This document shows positions 1 to 4,697 of a DNA stretch of 6,338 nt, in pieces (the first letter of the stretch is position 1; the number at the start of each line of letters is the position of its first letter). A program made the translations under genes and the position numbers. Source of the DNA: an uncultured Bacilli bacterium (lineage in GTDB: Bacteria > Bacillota_I > Bacilli_A > RF39 > UBA660); assembly GCA_947627525.1 (NCBI GenBank), contig CANQWJ010000071.1, forward strand, positions 1-6,338, written 5' to 3'. Under the pieces are notes generated by a model. It was not told the DNA's origin. It did not search any database and saw only the letters and a program-made list of their open reading frames with translations.

Positions 1-259
1 CATCAATTCCTAAAAAGGTAGCATCTACTAACTTACCCAAAATGATATCAATGACACCATAGCCACAACCAACATCTAAAATATTACCCTTTAATATATT
101 TAAAGGTATTGTCTCAATTAAGACCCGTGTTCCAAAATCTAACTTACCTTTGGAAAAAACACCATTATCCGTATAAAAAGAATAATGATTTCCTAAAATA
201 TCAACTTCATACTTTTGAATATTACTTTTCAAATCGTCATTAGAGAAGTATTGTCCCAT
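1..259 (-). CDS. Class I SAM-dependent methyltransferase, RsmC/YbxB-like (N-terminal part, cut by window edge)
   Basis: The first 86 residues are visible, reading MGQYFSNDDL from an ATG at 259-257. The reading frame is open to the window edge. Around residues 35-45 is a segment (FSKGKLDFGTRVLIE) typical of RsmC-like small-subunit rRNA guanine methyltransferases. It is followed by SAM-binding motif I (LDVGCGYG, about residues 60-67) and the acidic end of the next strand (FLGID). The catalytic NPP[FY]-type motif lies outside the window. The start is supported by a GAGGTG ribosome-binding site at 268-263. In Bacillus the homologous gene (ybxB) sits between rplL and rpoB, the same position as here, so rpoB probably follows. 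A 16S rRNA target is inferred from family resemblance only. The gene appears to have its own promoter and a structured leader, separate from the rplJL transcript. Confidence 0.88.
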   Translation of the reverse strand, partial: MGQYFSNDDLKSNIQKYEVDILGNHYSFYTDNGVFSKGKLDFGTRVLIETIPLNILKGNILDVGCGYGVIDIILGKLVDATFLGID

Positions 260-262
260 ATT

Positions 263-268
263 CACCTC
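263..268 (-). promoter_or_regulatory. Ribosome-binding site of the methyltransferase gene
   Basis: GAGGTG on the minus strand, followed by AAT and then the ATG at 259. It fixes the start of the partial methyltransferase. It lies directly downstream of the palindrome pair and its T-rich tail. Confidence 0.75.
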
Positions 269-280
269 AAAAATAAAAAG

Positions 281-309
281 AGTTAACTAATAACATTATA
301 TAGTTAACT
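281..309 (-). repeat. Twin AGTTAACT palindromes in the methyltransferase leader
   Basis: Two identical 8-bp palindromes, AGTTAACT, lie at 281-288 and 302-309, 21 bp apart start to start (about two helical turns). They can act as a pair of DNA sites on the same helix face. In RNA the two copies can also pair with each other as a 9-bp stem (309-301 with 289-281) around an 11-nt loop. The minus-strand sequence immediately after the second copy is CTTTTTATTTTTG, so the hairpin resembles a weak intrinsic terminator placed before the ribosome-binding site. Which role is real, if any, cannot be decided from sequence. Confidence 0.6.
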
Positions 310-329
310 ATCCTTTCGTAACAAATATA

Positions 330-358
330 ATAATACCTCAAAAACGCTTATATTTCAA
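330..358 (-). promoter_or_regulatory. SigA-type promoter for the methyltransferase gene
   Basis: On the minus strand TTGAAA (358-353) and TATTAT (335-330) are separated by 17 bp, a good match to the vegetative promoter. Transcription would start near 323-322 and give a leader of about 60 nt. It lies downstream of the rplL terminator, so the methyltransferase (and probably rpoBC) can be expressed independently of rplJL. AAAACG (341-346) and CGTTTT (360-365) form an inverted pair around the -35 box, which might be an operator but may be chance. Confidence 0.7.
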
Positions 359-409
359 ACGTTTTCTAATCAAGTCAATACTTTTTTGATAATTTGACAC
401 AAACTTTAC

Positions 410-435
410 AAAAAAAGAATCACCTAAGTGATTCT
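410..435 (-). terminator. Intrinsic terminator after rplL
   Basis: On the minus strand AGAATCAC, a 4-nt loop (TTAG), then GTGATTCT and a run of T: a perfect 8-bp stem (435-428 with 423-416) followed by T residues down to 410. It begins 16 bases past the rplL stop codon and should end the rplJ-rplL transcript. Confidence 0.85.
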
Positions 436-451
436 AATAACTAAAACAGAA

Positions 452-823
452 TTATTTAACTTCTACTTCTGCTCCAGCTTCTTCTAATTTAGCTTTGATT
501 TCATTTGCTTCATCAACAGAAATACCTTCTTTAACAGCTCCACCGTTATCAGCGATATCTTTAGACTCTTTTAATCCTAATCCAGTAATTTCTTTAATTA
601 CTTTGATAACGTTGATCTTAGCAGCTCCAGCATTAACTAGGTTAACACTTACAACACTTGGAGTGTCATCAGCTGCAGCAGCTCCAGCAACTGGTGCAGC
701 AACAGCAACAGCACTTGGATCTACTCCAAATTCCTCTTTCATTGCATCTACTAATTCTTTAATTTCTAAAAGGTTCATTTCTTTTAAAGCACTTATAAAT
801 TCATCTTTTGTTAATTTAGCCAT
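452..823 (-). CDS. rplL: Large-subunit ribosomal protein bL12 (L7/L12)
   Basis: This 123-residue protein has the normal length for L7/L12. It shows the N-terminal dimerisation and L10-binding domain (about residues 1-33, MAKLTKDEFI start), an Ala-rich flexible hinge (about 41-54), and the compact C-terminal domain that recruits translational GTPases. That domain carries the conserved segment with INVIKVIKEITGLGLKESKD (about 70-89) and ends in EEAGAEVEVK. It forms the multi-copy stalk with L10 on the 50S subunit. The ATG at 823 follows a GGGAGGA ribosome-binding site (837-831) with a 7-nt spacer. It lies 46 bp after rplJ without an internal promoter that I can see, so the two are co-transcribed, and an intrinsic terminator follows. 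Nothing in the sequence is unusual. Confidence 0.98.
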   Translation of the reverse strand: MAKLTKDEFISALKEMNLLEIKELVDAMKEEFGVDPSAVAVAAPVAGAAAADDTPSVVSVNLVNAGAAKINVIKVIKEITGLGLKESKDIADNGGAVKEGISVDEANEIKAKLEEAGAEVEVK

Positions 824-869
824 TTTCTTTTCCTCCCTATTTTTATTTTAAATTTCTTTTTTCCCCTTA

Positions 870-1361
870 TTATTCTTCTTTTTGTTTAGCATATAAGTCT
901 AAGCAGATAGATAGGTCTCTTGCGATACCAATCATACCACCAGCAAGCATAGTAAGTAGTCCTTCTCTTGAAGGAATTGTTGCCAAAGCAGCTAATTTTG
1001 CTTTGTCAGATATTTCTCCATCAATGATTCCAACTTTTAAAACTAATGCTTGGTTGTTCTTAGCAACGTCTGATAATACTTTAACAGCACCGATTTGATC
1101 TTTACCAAAGGCCATAGCACTAGGTCCAACCAAACTATCAGTGATGTCAATCTTCAAATCAGATAAAGCTCTAGCCATTAAAGTATTTTTATATACTTTA
1201 TAGTCAGCATCGTTTTCTCTTAGTTTAATTCTTAGTTCTTTGATTTCAGCATCAGTCATTCCACGATAATCAAATAGAACTACAGATGAACTGTTTTGAA
1301 CACGATCCTTAATCTCATCGATTATTTCTTGCTTTTTTGCTAGAATCTTTTCGTTTGCCAT
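870..1361 (-). CDS. rplJ: Large-subunit ribosomal protein uL10
   Basis: Starting at the ATG at 1361 the product is 163 residues (MANEKILAKKQEIIDEIKDR), the usual size of bacterial L10. The N-terminal globular domain binds 23S rRNA together with L11. It contains VVLFDYRGMTDAE (about 27-39), the KVYKNTLMARAL segment (about 54-65) and LVGPSAMAFG. The C-terminal amphipathic helix (about 133-163, ending LDLYAKQKEE) is the docking spine for L12 dimers. The frame is open further upstream to an ATG at 1442, but those 27 codons overlap the L10 leader RNA and its terminator, and no family member begins that way. The strong AGGAGGTG site fixes the start at 1361. Expression is very likely autoregulated by L10/L12 through the leader at 1489-1388. 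Confidence 0.98.
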   Translation of the reverse strand: MANEKILAKKQEIIDEIKDRVQNSSSVVLFDYRGMTDAEIKELRIKLRENDADYKVYKNTLMARALSDLKIDITDSLVGPSAMAFGKDQIGAVKVLSDVAKNNQALVLKVGIIDGEISDKAKLAALATIPSREGLLTMLAGGMIGIARDLSICLDLYAKQKEE

Positions 1362-1366
1362 TTCTT

Positions 1367-1374
1367 CACCTCCT
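1367..1374 (-). promoter_or_regulatory. Ribosome-binding site that decides the rplJ start
   Basis: AGGAGGTG on the minus strand, 5 nt before the ATG at 1361. A near-perfect anti-SD complement here argues against the longer upstream frame beginning at 1442. Confidence 0.9.
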
Positions 1375-1387
1375 ATTATATTTAAAA

Positions 1388-1489
1388 GTGCCACAAAAAA
1401 GGTCTCTACGTCATAGACATAAAGACCCGATAGTTCTATCATTTAAGTCCTCGGTAGGATTTATTTTTATACCTACTGTCTATGGCACC
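1388..1489 (-). ncRNA. Ribosomal protein L10 leader (rplJL autoregulatory RNA)
   Basis: The 5' leader of rplJ has the layout of the L10 leader known from low-GC Gram-positive bacteria. A closing helix GTGCCA (1488-1483) pairs with TGGCAC (1393-1388). Just inside, ATAGAC (1483-1478) can pair with GTCTAT (1418-1413), and GTAGG (1476-1472) with CCTAC (1458-1454), followed by the ACCGAGGACTT stretch. These match the pairing scheme by which such leaders mimic the 23S rRNA site of L10. GTCTAT lies in the loop and stem of the downstream terminator, so the antiterminator pairing and the terminator exclude each other. Binding of L10-L12 complex would be expected to favour termination. The pairings are seen directly; ligand and mechanism are inferred from the family. 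Confidence 0.88.
1395..1427 (-). terminator. Attenuator terminator inside the L10 leader
   Basis: On the minus strand GGTCTTTATG (1427-1418) pairs with CGTAGAGACC (1410-1401) as a 10-bp stem with two G-U pairs and a 7-nt loop, followed directly by six T (1400-1395). This is a complete intrinsic terminator between the rplJL promoter and the rplJ ribosome-binding site. It is therefore an attenuator and not an operon end. Confidence 0.85.
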
Positions 1490-1502
1490 AAAATCAATAT
1501 AT

Positions 1503-1531
1503 ATTATATATTACTAAATACTATTTGTCAA
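1503..1531 (-). promoter_or_regulatory. Consensus SigA promoter for rplJ-rplL, overlapping the rplA stop
   Basis: TTGACA (1531-1526) and TATAAT (1508-1503) on the minus strand are exact consensus hexamers with exactly 17 bp between them. The -35 box lies in the last sense codons of rplA (the Phe-Asp-Lys end) and the spacer contains the rplA stop codon. Initiation is expected near 1495, so the RNA would begin about 6 nt before the L10 leader structure. Confidence 0.85.
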
Positions 1532-2219
1532 AAGAATTTATACTAACTTTAATTCCAGGACCCATAGTACTAGAAATAGCAATGTTTCTTATGTATTCAC
1601 CTTTTACAGATGCAGGTTTAATTTTTAATAGGTTTGCTACAAAAGCATCCATATTTTCAACTAACTTCTCTTCTGTAAAATCAGTATTACCGATAATTCC
1701 ATGTACATTACCGAAAGTATCAGTTCTATATTCAACACGTCCAGATTTAACATCATTAACAGCTTTTTCAACATCAACTGTAACAGTTCCTGTCTTAGGG
1801 TTTGGCATTAGTCCTCTAGGTCCTAACACTCTACCTAATTTACCAAGAAGTGGCATCATATCTGGTGTTGCGATCATAACATCAAATCCAAACCAGTTTT
1901 CTTTCTCGATTTTTTCTAGGATATCTACGTCTCCTACGAAATCGGCTCCAGCAGCTTCAGCTTTCTTAGCATTATCACCTTTAGCTACTACTAGAACTTT
2001 CTTATCTTTACCAGTACCATTAGGAAGTACAATTGCACCTCTTAATTGTTGGTCAGCTTTTTTAGTATCTAAGTTAAGTCTAACAGCAATCTCAACTGAT
2101 GAAACAAACTTACTAACAGATGTTTCTTTAACTAATTTTGCTGCTTCTTCTTTAGTATATGCTTTACCTTTTTCTATTTTAGATACGGCTTCAACATATT
2201 TTTTTCCTCTTTTTTTCAT
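1521..2219 (-). CDS. rplA: Large-subunit ribosomal protein uL1
   Basis: The 232-residue product has the normal size for bacterial L1. It opens with MKKRGKKYVEA and shows the domain I/domain II arrangement of the L1 stalk protein. Domain II contains the family signature around residues 116-146 (MIATPDMMPLLGKLGRVLGP followed by RGLMPNPKTGTV). The C-terminal part returns to domain I (NLLKIKPASVKG, about 196-207; ISSTMGPGIKVS, about 215-226). L1 binds 23S rRNA helices 76-78 and helps release deacylated tRNA; in many bacteria it also represses its own mRNA. The ATG at 2219 follows AAGGAGG (2234-2228). It lies 102 bp after rplK, and the gap contains a candidate L1-binding hairpin. Its last codons double as the -35 box of the rplJL promoter. 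Confidence 0.98.
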   Translation of the reverse strand: MKKRGKKYVEAVSKIEKGKAYTKEEAAKLVKETSVSKFVSSVEIAVRLNLDTKKADQQLRGAIVLPNGTGKDKKVLVVAKGDNAKKAEAAGADFVGDVDILEKIEKENWFGFDVMIATPDMMPLLGKLGRVLGPRGLMPNPKTGTVTVDVEKAVNDVKSGRVEYRTDTFGNVHGIIGNTDFTEEKLVENMDAFVANLLKIKPASVKGEYIRNIAISSTMGPGIKVSINSFDK

Positions 2220-2227
2220 TTTCTTTT

Positions 2228-2234
2228 CCTCCTT
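2228..2234 (-). promoter_or_regulatory. Ribosome-binding site of rplA
   Basis: AAGGAGG on the minus strand, 8 nt before the ATG at 2219. It begins one base after the candidate L1-binding hairpin (2263-2235), so a protein bound there could block ribosome access. Confidence 0.85.
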
Positions 2235-2263
2235 ATGTGGTTAAGCGGATCATCCTCCCACAT
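2235..2263 (-). promoter_or_regulatory. Candidate L1-binding mRNA site upstream of rplA
   Basis: On the minus strand ATGTGG (2263-2258) pairs with CCACAT (2240-2235), enclosing a GGA/TCC mini-stem and an asymmetric internal loop (GAG against GCTTAA). The GTGGGAGG...TTAACCAC layout resembles the L1 site of 23S rRNA and its mRNA mimics. Its position next to the rplA ribosome-binding site fits translational feedback. A second hairpin (2277-2262, ATAGGT/ACCTAT, 4-nt loop) abuts it and could stack on a shortened stem. The pairing is seen; L1 binding is inferred. Confidence 0.62.
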
Positions 2264-2321
2264 AGGTATAAACCTATATGTATAAATAAATTACTTTAAT
2301 ATTTAATATTTTATATCTTTA

Positions 2322-2747
2322 TTATTCTTGAATAGCAATACCCATATTACGAGCAGTACCTTCAACAATCTTCATTGCTGCTTCAATTGTATAAGCATTT
2401 AAATCTGGTAATTTGATTTCTGCAATCTCCCTAATTTGCTCTTTTGTCAAAGTTGCAACTGTTTCATTAGATCCTTTAACAGAACCTTTATTGATTTTAG
2501 CTGCTTTCTTTAACAAGAAGGCTGTAGGTGGAGTTTTAATTACGAAATCGAAACTTCTATCTTCATAAATGGAAATTTCAACTGGTAATATATCTCCCAT
2601 CTTATCTCTTGTTGCATCATTATATTTAGTACAAAACTCTTGTAGGTTAATTCCTGCTGGTCCTAAAACTGTTCCAACTGGTGGAGCAGGTGTAGCTTTT
2701 CCAGCTTGAATTTGTAATTTAATCTTTTTAACAACTTCTTTTGCCAC
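2322..2747 (-). CDS. rplK: Large-subunit ribosomal protein uL11
   Basis: Translated from the GTG at 2747 the product is 141 residues (MAKEVVKKIKLQIQAGKATP), the standard L11 length. The N-terminal domain contains the proline-rich APPVGTVLGPAGINLQEFC stretch (about 20-38), where stringent-response and thiopeptide effects map in the family. The C-terminal domain binds the 23S GTPase-associated RNA and carries KTPPTAFLLKKAA (about 71-83) and LPDLNAYTIEAAMKIVEGTA (about 112-131). A GTG three codons upstream (2756) would give a MFFV start, but it overlaps the ribosome-binding site AGGAGGTG (2761-2754). The site is spaced 6 nt from the GTG at 2747, which also gives the family-typical MAK beginning. 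The gene heads the rplK-rplA pair, with its own promoter behind nusG and a candidate L1-responsive leader. Confidence 0.97.
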   Translation of the reverse strand: MAKEVVKKIKLQIQAGKATPAPPVGTVLGPAGINLQEFCTKYNDATRDKMGDILPVEISIYEDRSFDFVIKTPPTAFLLKKAAKINKGSVKGSNETVATLTKEQIREIAEIKLPDLNAYTIEAAMKIVEGTARNMGIAIQE

Positions 2748-2753
2748 GAAAAA

Positions 2754-2761
2754 CACCTCCT
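2754..2761 (-). promoter_or_regulatory. Ribosome-binding site that decides the rplK start
   Basis: AGGAGGTG on the minus strand, 6 nt before the GTG at 2747-2745. It rules out the in-frame GTG at 2756-2754, which is part of the site itself. Confidence 0.88.
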
Positions 2762-2783
2762 ATTTTTTTATTTCGTTTTCGCG

Positions 2784-2818
2784 AGTGGTCCAAATAGCCA
2801 AAGTCCGCGCTTCCCACT
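2784..2818 (-). promoter_or_regulatory. Candidate L1-binding element in the rplK leader
   Basis: On the minus strand AGTGG (2818-2814) pairs with CCACT (2788-2784). The interior begins GAAG and ends TTTGGA, so the element reads GTGGGAAG...GGACCAC, similar in its flanks to the element ahead of rplA. L1 feedback on the rplK-rplA mRNA leader is well known in bacteria. The inner helix is short and ambiguous: AGC/GCT pairing is possible, and GC-rich CGCG segments offer alternatives. The call is therefore weaker than that upstream of rplA. Confidence 0.5.
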
Positions 2819-2852
2819 TAAATTTTTCTATATAATTCAATATAGCGCTTCA

Positions 2853-2881
2853 ATAATAACATATTCAATTATAAAAATCAA
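2853..2881 (-). promoter_or_regulatory. SigA-type extended -10 promoter for rplK-rplA
   Basis: On the minus strand TTGATT (2881-2876) and TATTAT (2858-2853) are 17 bp apart, with TG one base upstream of the -10 box (extended -10). Initiation would fall near 2847-2846, giving a leader of about 100 nt that starts with a CTATAT/ATATAG hairpin (2845-2828). No convincing terminator separates nusG from this promoter, so read-through from secE-nusG probably adds to it. Confidence 0.7.
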
Positions 2882-2894
2882 GCACTTATTGGAA

Positions 2895-3434
2895 TTATTC
2901 ATTTGATATTTCTATTTGTGATAATTCAACTTCGACAGATGTTTCTTGTCCAAATAGATCAACATTTAATAATAATTTTTGGTTTGGAAGATCAATGCTA
3001 TCAACAACACCAAACATACCTGTGAATGGTCCAGCAATAATCTTGACCTTAGCACCAACTTCTAATTCTTTATCAACATCAAGACGACTAATACCCATAT
3101 TATTAAGGATATTATCTACTTCATATGGTTGTAATGGTGTTGGTTTAGCTCCTTTACCACTTGATCCAATAAATCCCGTAACACCAGGCGTATTTCTTAC
3201 AACAAACCATGCTTCATCACTCATAACCATTTCAATTAAGACATATCCAGGAAACATTTTCTTTACTTTTTCTTTAGTAACGCCATCTTTTACTTCGATT
3301 TCTTTTTGTTCAGGAATAACGACTCTAAAAATGTAGTCTTTCATATCCATTGATTGAGCACGCATCTCTAACTTTTCTTTAACTTTACTCTCATGTCCTG
3401 AGTAAGTATTAACGACATACCATTGTTTTTCCAT
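2895..3434 (-). CDS. nusG: Transcription termination/antitermination factor NusG
   Basis: The 179-residue product is of normal NusG length. The NGN domain (about 1-105) starts MEKQWYVVNTYSGHESKVKE and contains MFPGYVLIEM (about 60-69) and VVRNTPGVTGFIG (about 78-90), the face that contacts the RNA polymerase clamp. The KOW domain (about 125-175) carries VKIIAGPFTGMFGVVDSID, the module that contacts Rho or S10 in the family. The ATG at 3434 has an AGGAGAAG ribosome-binding site beginning inside the secE stop codon (TAG at 3449-3447). With a 12-bp gap, this suggests tight translational coupling to secE. The secE-nusG pair is conserved across bacteria. Nothing is missing or unusual. Confidence 0.97.
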   Translation of the reverse strand: MEKQWYVVNTYSGHESKVKEKLEMRAQSMDMKDYIFRVVIPEQKEIEVKDGVTKEKVKKMFPGYVLIEMVMSDEAWFVVRNTPGVTGFIGSSGKGAKPTPLQPYEVDNILNNMGISRLDVDKELEVGAKVKIIAGPFTGMFGVVDSIDLPNQKLLLNVDLFGQETSVEVELSQIEISNE

Positions 3435-3446
3435 AATTAACTTCTC

Positions 3447-3758
3447 CTATACGACGATATTGTCTTTTAACCATGCCATAAGCACTTCTATCCCATAAAA
3501 ATATAGTGCAAAAGCAATGATAAATATGATAGTTGCAATAGAATATTTAATCATATTTCTTCTTGTAGGCCATACTACTTTAGACATTTCATCTTTAACA
3601 CCTTTGAAAAAGTTAAAGATTGATTTAAAAAATCCTACTCTTTGTTTTTTCTCTTTCTTTTCTTTTTTGTCTTTAATTTCAACTTCTTTTTCGACAATCT
3701 TTTTTTCTTCTTTTTTTACGTTTTTTTTCTTAGCTGTTTCTTTTTCTTGTTTTTTCAT
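3447..3758 (-). CDS. secE: Preprotein translocase subunit SecE with long charged N-terminal extension
   Basis: SecE is the essential small subunit of the SecYEG channel that clamps SecY. The C-terminal half is diagnostic: an amphipathic cytosolic helix with FFKGVKDEMSKVVWPTR (about 50-66) followed by one transmembrane helix (about 71-94, IATIIFIIAFALYFYGIEVL) and a short tail. Residues 1-40 are an almost uninterrupted Lys/Glu-rich, low-complexity extension. It makes the protein 103 residues, where single-helix SecE of Bacillus is about 59. The extension is in frame with the only good start (ATG at 3758, preceded by AGGGG) and there is no second start near the conserved core, so it seems real. 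The gene is first in the secE-nusG transcript. No rpmG gene, often found upstream of secE in relatives, fits in the 105-bp gap before it. Confidence 0.95.
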   Translation of the reverse strand: MKKQEKETAKKKNVKKEEKKIVEKEVEIKDKKEKKEKKQRVGFFKSIFNFFKGVKDEMSKVVWPTRRNMIKYSIATIIFIIAFALYFYGIEVLMAWLKDNIVV

Positions 3759-3785
3759 TTTATCCCCTACCTATTTTACCAAAAT

Positions 3786-3832
3786 AAAAACACTTTTACG
3801 TGTCACCTATAAAATAACATAAAAGTGTTTTT
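3786..3832 (-). terminator. Terminator of the uvrA-lgt unit, with the secE promoter inside it
   Basis: A 15-bp stem (3832-3818 with 3800-3786; core ACACTTTTA/TAAAAGTGT, one G-U pair) surrounds a 17-nt loop. It is followed on the minus strand by T-rich sequence (TTTTTATTTT, partly within the stem). It starts 32 bases past the lgt stop. Because the arms are flanked by A and T runs it could act in both directions, although no plus-strand gene is seen. Confidence 0.75.
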
Positions 3833-3839
3833 AAGTCAA
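3811..3839 (-). promoter_or_regulatory. SigA-type extended -10 promoter for secE-nusG
   Basis: On the minus strand TTGACT (3839-3834) and TATTTT (3816-3811) are 17 bp apart, with TG at the extended -10 position. The 17-bp spacer is essentially the 5' arm of the terminator hairpin and the -10 box is in its loop. Initiation near 3804 would leave out the 5' arm, so transcripts begun here cannot form the terminator. The 5' leader to the secE ATG would be about 45 nt. Confidence 0.7.
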
Positions 3840-3863
3840 CAAATATTTATTATTTAATATGCA

Positions 3864-4697
3864 TTATTGTTGAGAACTTGTTGGTATTGAATTTCCAACA
3901 GCATTAATTGTGACATTGTATTGATCATCAAATCGTGATTGTCTAGCTTTATAAAGGAATAATCCAAGTCCCGCTAAGAACATTACAATTGATACTATTT
4001 GAGCCATTTTTAAATTTCCAAGCATTAAACTATCAGTTCGAAGTCCTTCAATGAAGAATCTTCCAACACCATACCACATCATATATATAGCTGTTGGTTG
4101 TCCAGTATGAATATATCTAAATCTTCGAACAATTACCAAGATTATAAATCCAATTAAATTCCATAAGCACTCATAAAGGAAAGTTGGATGATAATAATTC
4201 GCTCCAATTTTCATACCATCAATAATGAATTCTGGCAAATGTAAGCTTTGTAAAAAAGAAAGACTTACGACACTACCATAAGCTTCTTGATTGAAGAAGT
4301 TACCCCAGCGACCTATTGCTTGTCCAAGTATTAATCCAACAACAATAATATCAATTACTTTTAAGAAGCGTTTACGTTCTTTCATGCAGTAAAAAATAGT
4401 AAACAATCCTCCTCCAATCATAGCGCCATGAATTGCTAAACCACCATTCCATATTTCAAATATCTCAACAAGGTTATTACTATAATATGACCAATTAAAT
4501 ATGACATAATAAAGTCTTGCACAGACAATAGCAATTATGGTTCCATAGAAGATTAAATTGATAAAAAAATCTTCTTTTAGTTCCTGTCTTTTACCCTCAC
4601 GTATAATAACAATTATTCCAAAGAACAAACCCAAAGCAATCATTAATGAATACCAATAGATTTGAATGAATCCTAAATCTAACGCAACTCTACTCAT
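3864..4697 (-). CDS. lgt: Phosphatidylglycerol-prolipoprotein diacylglyceryl transferase Lgt
   Basis: Lgt moves diacylglyceryl from phosphatidylglycerol to the lipobox cysteine of prolipoproteins, the first step of lipoprotein maturation in the cytoplasmic membrane. The 277-residue protein is polytopic with about seven hydrophobic segments. Family motifs are intact: GGLAIHGAMIGG (85-96), GRWGNFFNQEAYG (129-141, the Lgt signature with the conserved Arg, Asn and Glu), YHPTFLYE (169-176), and GRFFIEGLRTDSL (212-224) with the conserved Arg and Glu. The last 20 or so residues form a polar Ser/Gln-rich tail outside the conserved core. The ATG at 4697 overlaps the end of the preceding gene by 8 bp and has an AAGGTG ribosome-binding site within it, indicating coupling. 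The terminator hairpin lies 32 bp downstream. Confidence 0.97.
   Translation of the reverse strand: MSRVALDLGFIQIYWYSLMIALGLFFGIIVIIREGKRQELKEDFFINLIFYGTIIAIVCARLYYVIFNWSYYSNNLVEIFEIWNGGLAIHGAMIGGGLFTIFYCMKERKRFLKVIDIIVVGLILGQAIGRWGNFFNQEAYGSVVSLSFLQSLHLPEFIIDGMKIGANYYHPTFLYECLWNLIGFIILVIVRRFRYIHTGQPTAIYMMWYGVGRFFIEGLRTDSLMLGNLKMAQIVSIVMFLAGLGLFLYKARQSRFDDQYNVTINAVGNSIPTSSQQ

Noticed and set aside
394..399. Plus-strand TTGACA as a possible antisense promoter
   Set aside because: No acceptable -10 box occurs 16-18 bp downstream and no plus-strand gene follows.
1362..1442. In-frame 27-codon N-terminal extension of rplJ starting at an ATG at 1442
   Set aside because: It overlaps the L10 leader terminator, matches no L10 N-terminus, and a strong AGGAGGTG site serves the ATG at 1361.
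1525..2244. Long plus-strand open frames opposite rplA, rplL, nusG and uvrA
   Set aside because: They are antisense to well-identified genes, have low-complexity Ser/Thr/Leu-rich translations, no ribosome-binding sites and no family resemblance.
2748..2756. Upstream GTG start for rplK giving a MFFV beginning
   Set aside because: That GTG is part of the Shine-Dalgarno sequence; the GTG at 2747 gives the family-typical MAK start and 141 residues.
2828..2845. CTATAT/ATATAG hairpin in the rplK leader as a terminator
   Set aside because: The stem is short, all but one pair A-T, and has only a weak T-rich stretch after it; it is more likely a 5'-end hairpin of the rplK RNA.
3759..3863. Possible rpmG (L33) gene between lgt and secE as in other Firmicutes
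   Set aside because: The 105-bp gap is filled by the terminator, promoter and ribosome-binding site; no L33-like frame with its cysteines is present.
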